DNA of 64,000 nucleotides from Oasisia sp. SBJ-2009 (lineage: Eukaryota; Annelida; Polychaeta; Sabellida; Siboglinidae). Location of the stretch: contig OZ024855.1 of the NCBI GenBank assembly GCA_964017155.1, forward strand, positions 5,835,690 to 5,899,689. The letters run 5' to 3'. Positions 62,661 through 64,000 of the stretch are shown here, piece after piece (position 1 is the stretch's first letter; every line of letters starts with the position of its first letter). A model generated the notes under the pieces. The model ran no database searches and was not told the DNA's origin. It worked only from the letters and a program-made list of their open reading frames with translations. The translations under genes and the position numbers were made by a program.

Positions 62661-63339
62661 TAATATAATTACCGTGATGGCTTACTAGTTGATAGCGCAT
62701 TTGGCCACAAAGTCCGTTTATGGAGCCCCTGTCTCAAAAGACATCGCCATTTTGCCTTATTCCCCGTGCGCGTGATGCATTGTGGCGTGCGAAGCACTCT
62801 GATATCGACGTGATCGATAGCGGGTGTCTTTGATTAATACTATTATAAATAGTTAGCAAGTACTTATGCTTGCACATGTAACTGTGTAAACTAATTATTT
62901 AGTGCCATGTTTAATGTAGCTAATTTACATTAGTTTGTTTATTGGTAGTATTGTATTATTTCCCTTTTTAGCATATACTATTCATACTTTTGTGTGTTGA
63001 TTAGGCTACATTAAATATACAATTTTTTAAATTAAAATTGATAATTTATCATTAATGTTTATAAAATTCTATTATAAGTGACTTTTGTATGTCGTTACTG
63101 GGGTATTCTTTGATGACAGTTTTACATGAATTAGTATTTAGTTTTGAGAATATATGTAATTTGTACAACCTATTGTTGAAAAATTATGATACTTTATATA
63201 TATATTAATTGAATTTTTAAAATAGGTATGTATTGCCCTTTATCATAGTTTTAAGAAAAAATCAGTATAATTAAAAAAACATTCTTGTGATTTAGGTATA
63301 AAATAAAATAGGAGAATGTTAAGAATTTTTTTTTTTAAT
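62661..63339. other. AT-rich intergenic sequence, no gene seen
   Basis: No coding potential recognised. Confidence 0.5.
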
Positions 63340-63772
63340 TTTTTAAATAAAATAAAATTGCAGTTTCATTAATATTTAATCTATGTAATTGTAGGCAGCA
63401 CCATTGCATTGTAATTAATAACTATTATCAGAAGAAAAATTGAAAGCAATTCTAAAGATTTATTGGCAAGATTAAATCTTTTTTTTGAAATTTCATAAAA
63501 TTGTAGTTTCGTTAATATTTCATCTACATACATGAAACAAGCACAGTTACACTTCAATTAGTGATTATGACCAGGGGAAAATAGAAAAAAATTAAATGTG
63601 TGTGGTTTATAAGCAAAATTACACATATTAGCAAACCATTAGAAAATGTCATGAAATTTGTAACTTTAAACATCTGTAGTTTGCTTAATATTTCACATAA
63701 ATACATGAAACAACTAACATTATACTTCTTATAGTAACTACTATCAGGGAACAATTATTTGTTTTTTTTTCG
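63340..63772. repeat. Degenerate tandem repeat of about 145-170 bp, three units
   Basis: Units begin at about 63357 (ttgcagtttcattaatattt), 63500 (ttgtagtttcgttaatattt) and 63674 (ctgtagtttgcttaatattt). The last two continue catgaaacaa and all end near a tatcagaag/accagggg/atcaggga block. Confidence 0.7.
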
Positions 63773-63789
63773 AAAGAAAAATTTGGTTT

Positions 63790-63900
63790 GACCACCCTAC
63801 CGTGAGGTGGCAGCATTGTATTAGATCATGCAGAAAAAACAAACAAAAGCCGACTAAGTAACCAGACTGTCTTCTCGGCGTAGTTCCGCAACCGACCGAG
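63790..63900 (+). mobile_element. Terminal fragment of the foldback family
   Basis: ccgtgaggtggcagcattgt followed by taaccagactgtcttctcgg and cgtagttccgca, matching the right end of the 12585-13146 copy. The tail tatggtaaacctag is also found at the end of repeat R32. Confidence 0.75.
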
Positions 63901-64000
63901 ACTATGGTAAACCTAGTACGCGTAAGTCTAAATGTAGCACCGGTGTCATGGGCCCAGATTGGACTGGGCCGAGATTCGACTCCGAATCTGGGCCCGCTGT

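Overview
This is nuclear DNA from an animal, almost certainly an invertebrate. Both housekeeping genes are split into many short exons with GT-AG introns and encode clearly metazoan mitochondrial proteins. The intergenic DNA is AT-rich and crowded with (TA)n tracts, minisatellites, tRNA-derived SINEs, a CR1-type LINE, hAT and pogo-like DNA elements and long inverted repeats. I cannot name the species. The mix of TE-borne CXC-domain proteins and a CR1 whose ORF1 has an esterase-like (SGNH) domain fits a marine invertebrate such as a mollusc, brachiopod or lancelet, but that is inference.

Left part (1-30 kb): two real genes lie tail to tail. The 3' half of a YME1L1-type i-AAA protease runs on the plus strand (8 exons, stop at 8385-8387; its N-terminal half lies left of the window). 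MCCC1, the biotin-carrying subunit of 3-methylcrotonyl-CoA carboxylase, runs on the minus strand (16 exons from 27679 down to the stop at 11345-11347; only the N-terminal leader exon or exons were not found). Every exon joins in frame with its neighbour, so both look functional. Both proteins act in mitochondria, one in inner-membrane protein quality control and one in leucine breakdown; nothing suggests they are co-regulated. Their introns carry unusually many minisatellites. In three introns the repeat unit contains a copy of the adjacent splice site. One MCCC1 intron is of the GC-AG type.

Middle part (30-45 kb): a repeat-rich stretch with one long intronless zinc-finger ORF (36845-38452, with broken finger sequence continuing to 38837). 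The repeats include a 1.4 kb inverted duplication of an unknown coding repeat, an 865 bp TIR element with a probable 8 bp target duplication, a hAT remnant, a pogo/Tigger-like element, a small MITE, and a broken CXC-domain gene.

Right part (45-64 kb): a nested transposon complex. LTR sequence (a 61 bp piece at 45535 and a full 364 bp LTR at 56780) brackets a long-TIR element (about 45597-54723) that carries a decayed gene with a Cys-rich CXC-like tail. A CR1 retrotransposon with both ORFs open has inserted close to that element's right end. Beyond it lie a 1.6 kb minisatellite open in several frames, RTE-like reverse-transcriptase debris, large microsatellites, a family of foldback elements, and a second hAT derivative. 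The second hAT copy keeps the transposase part that the first one lost.
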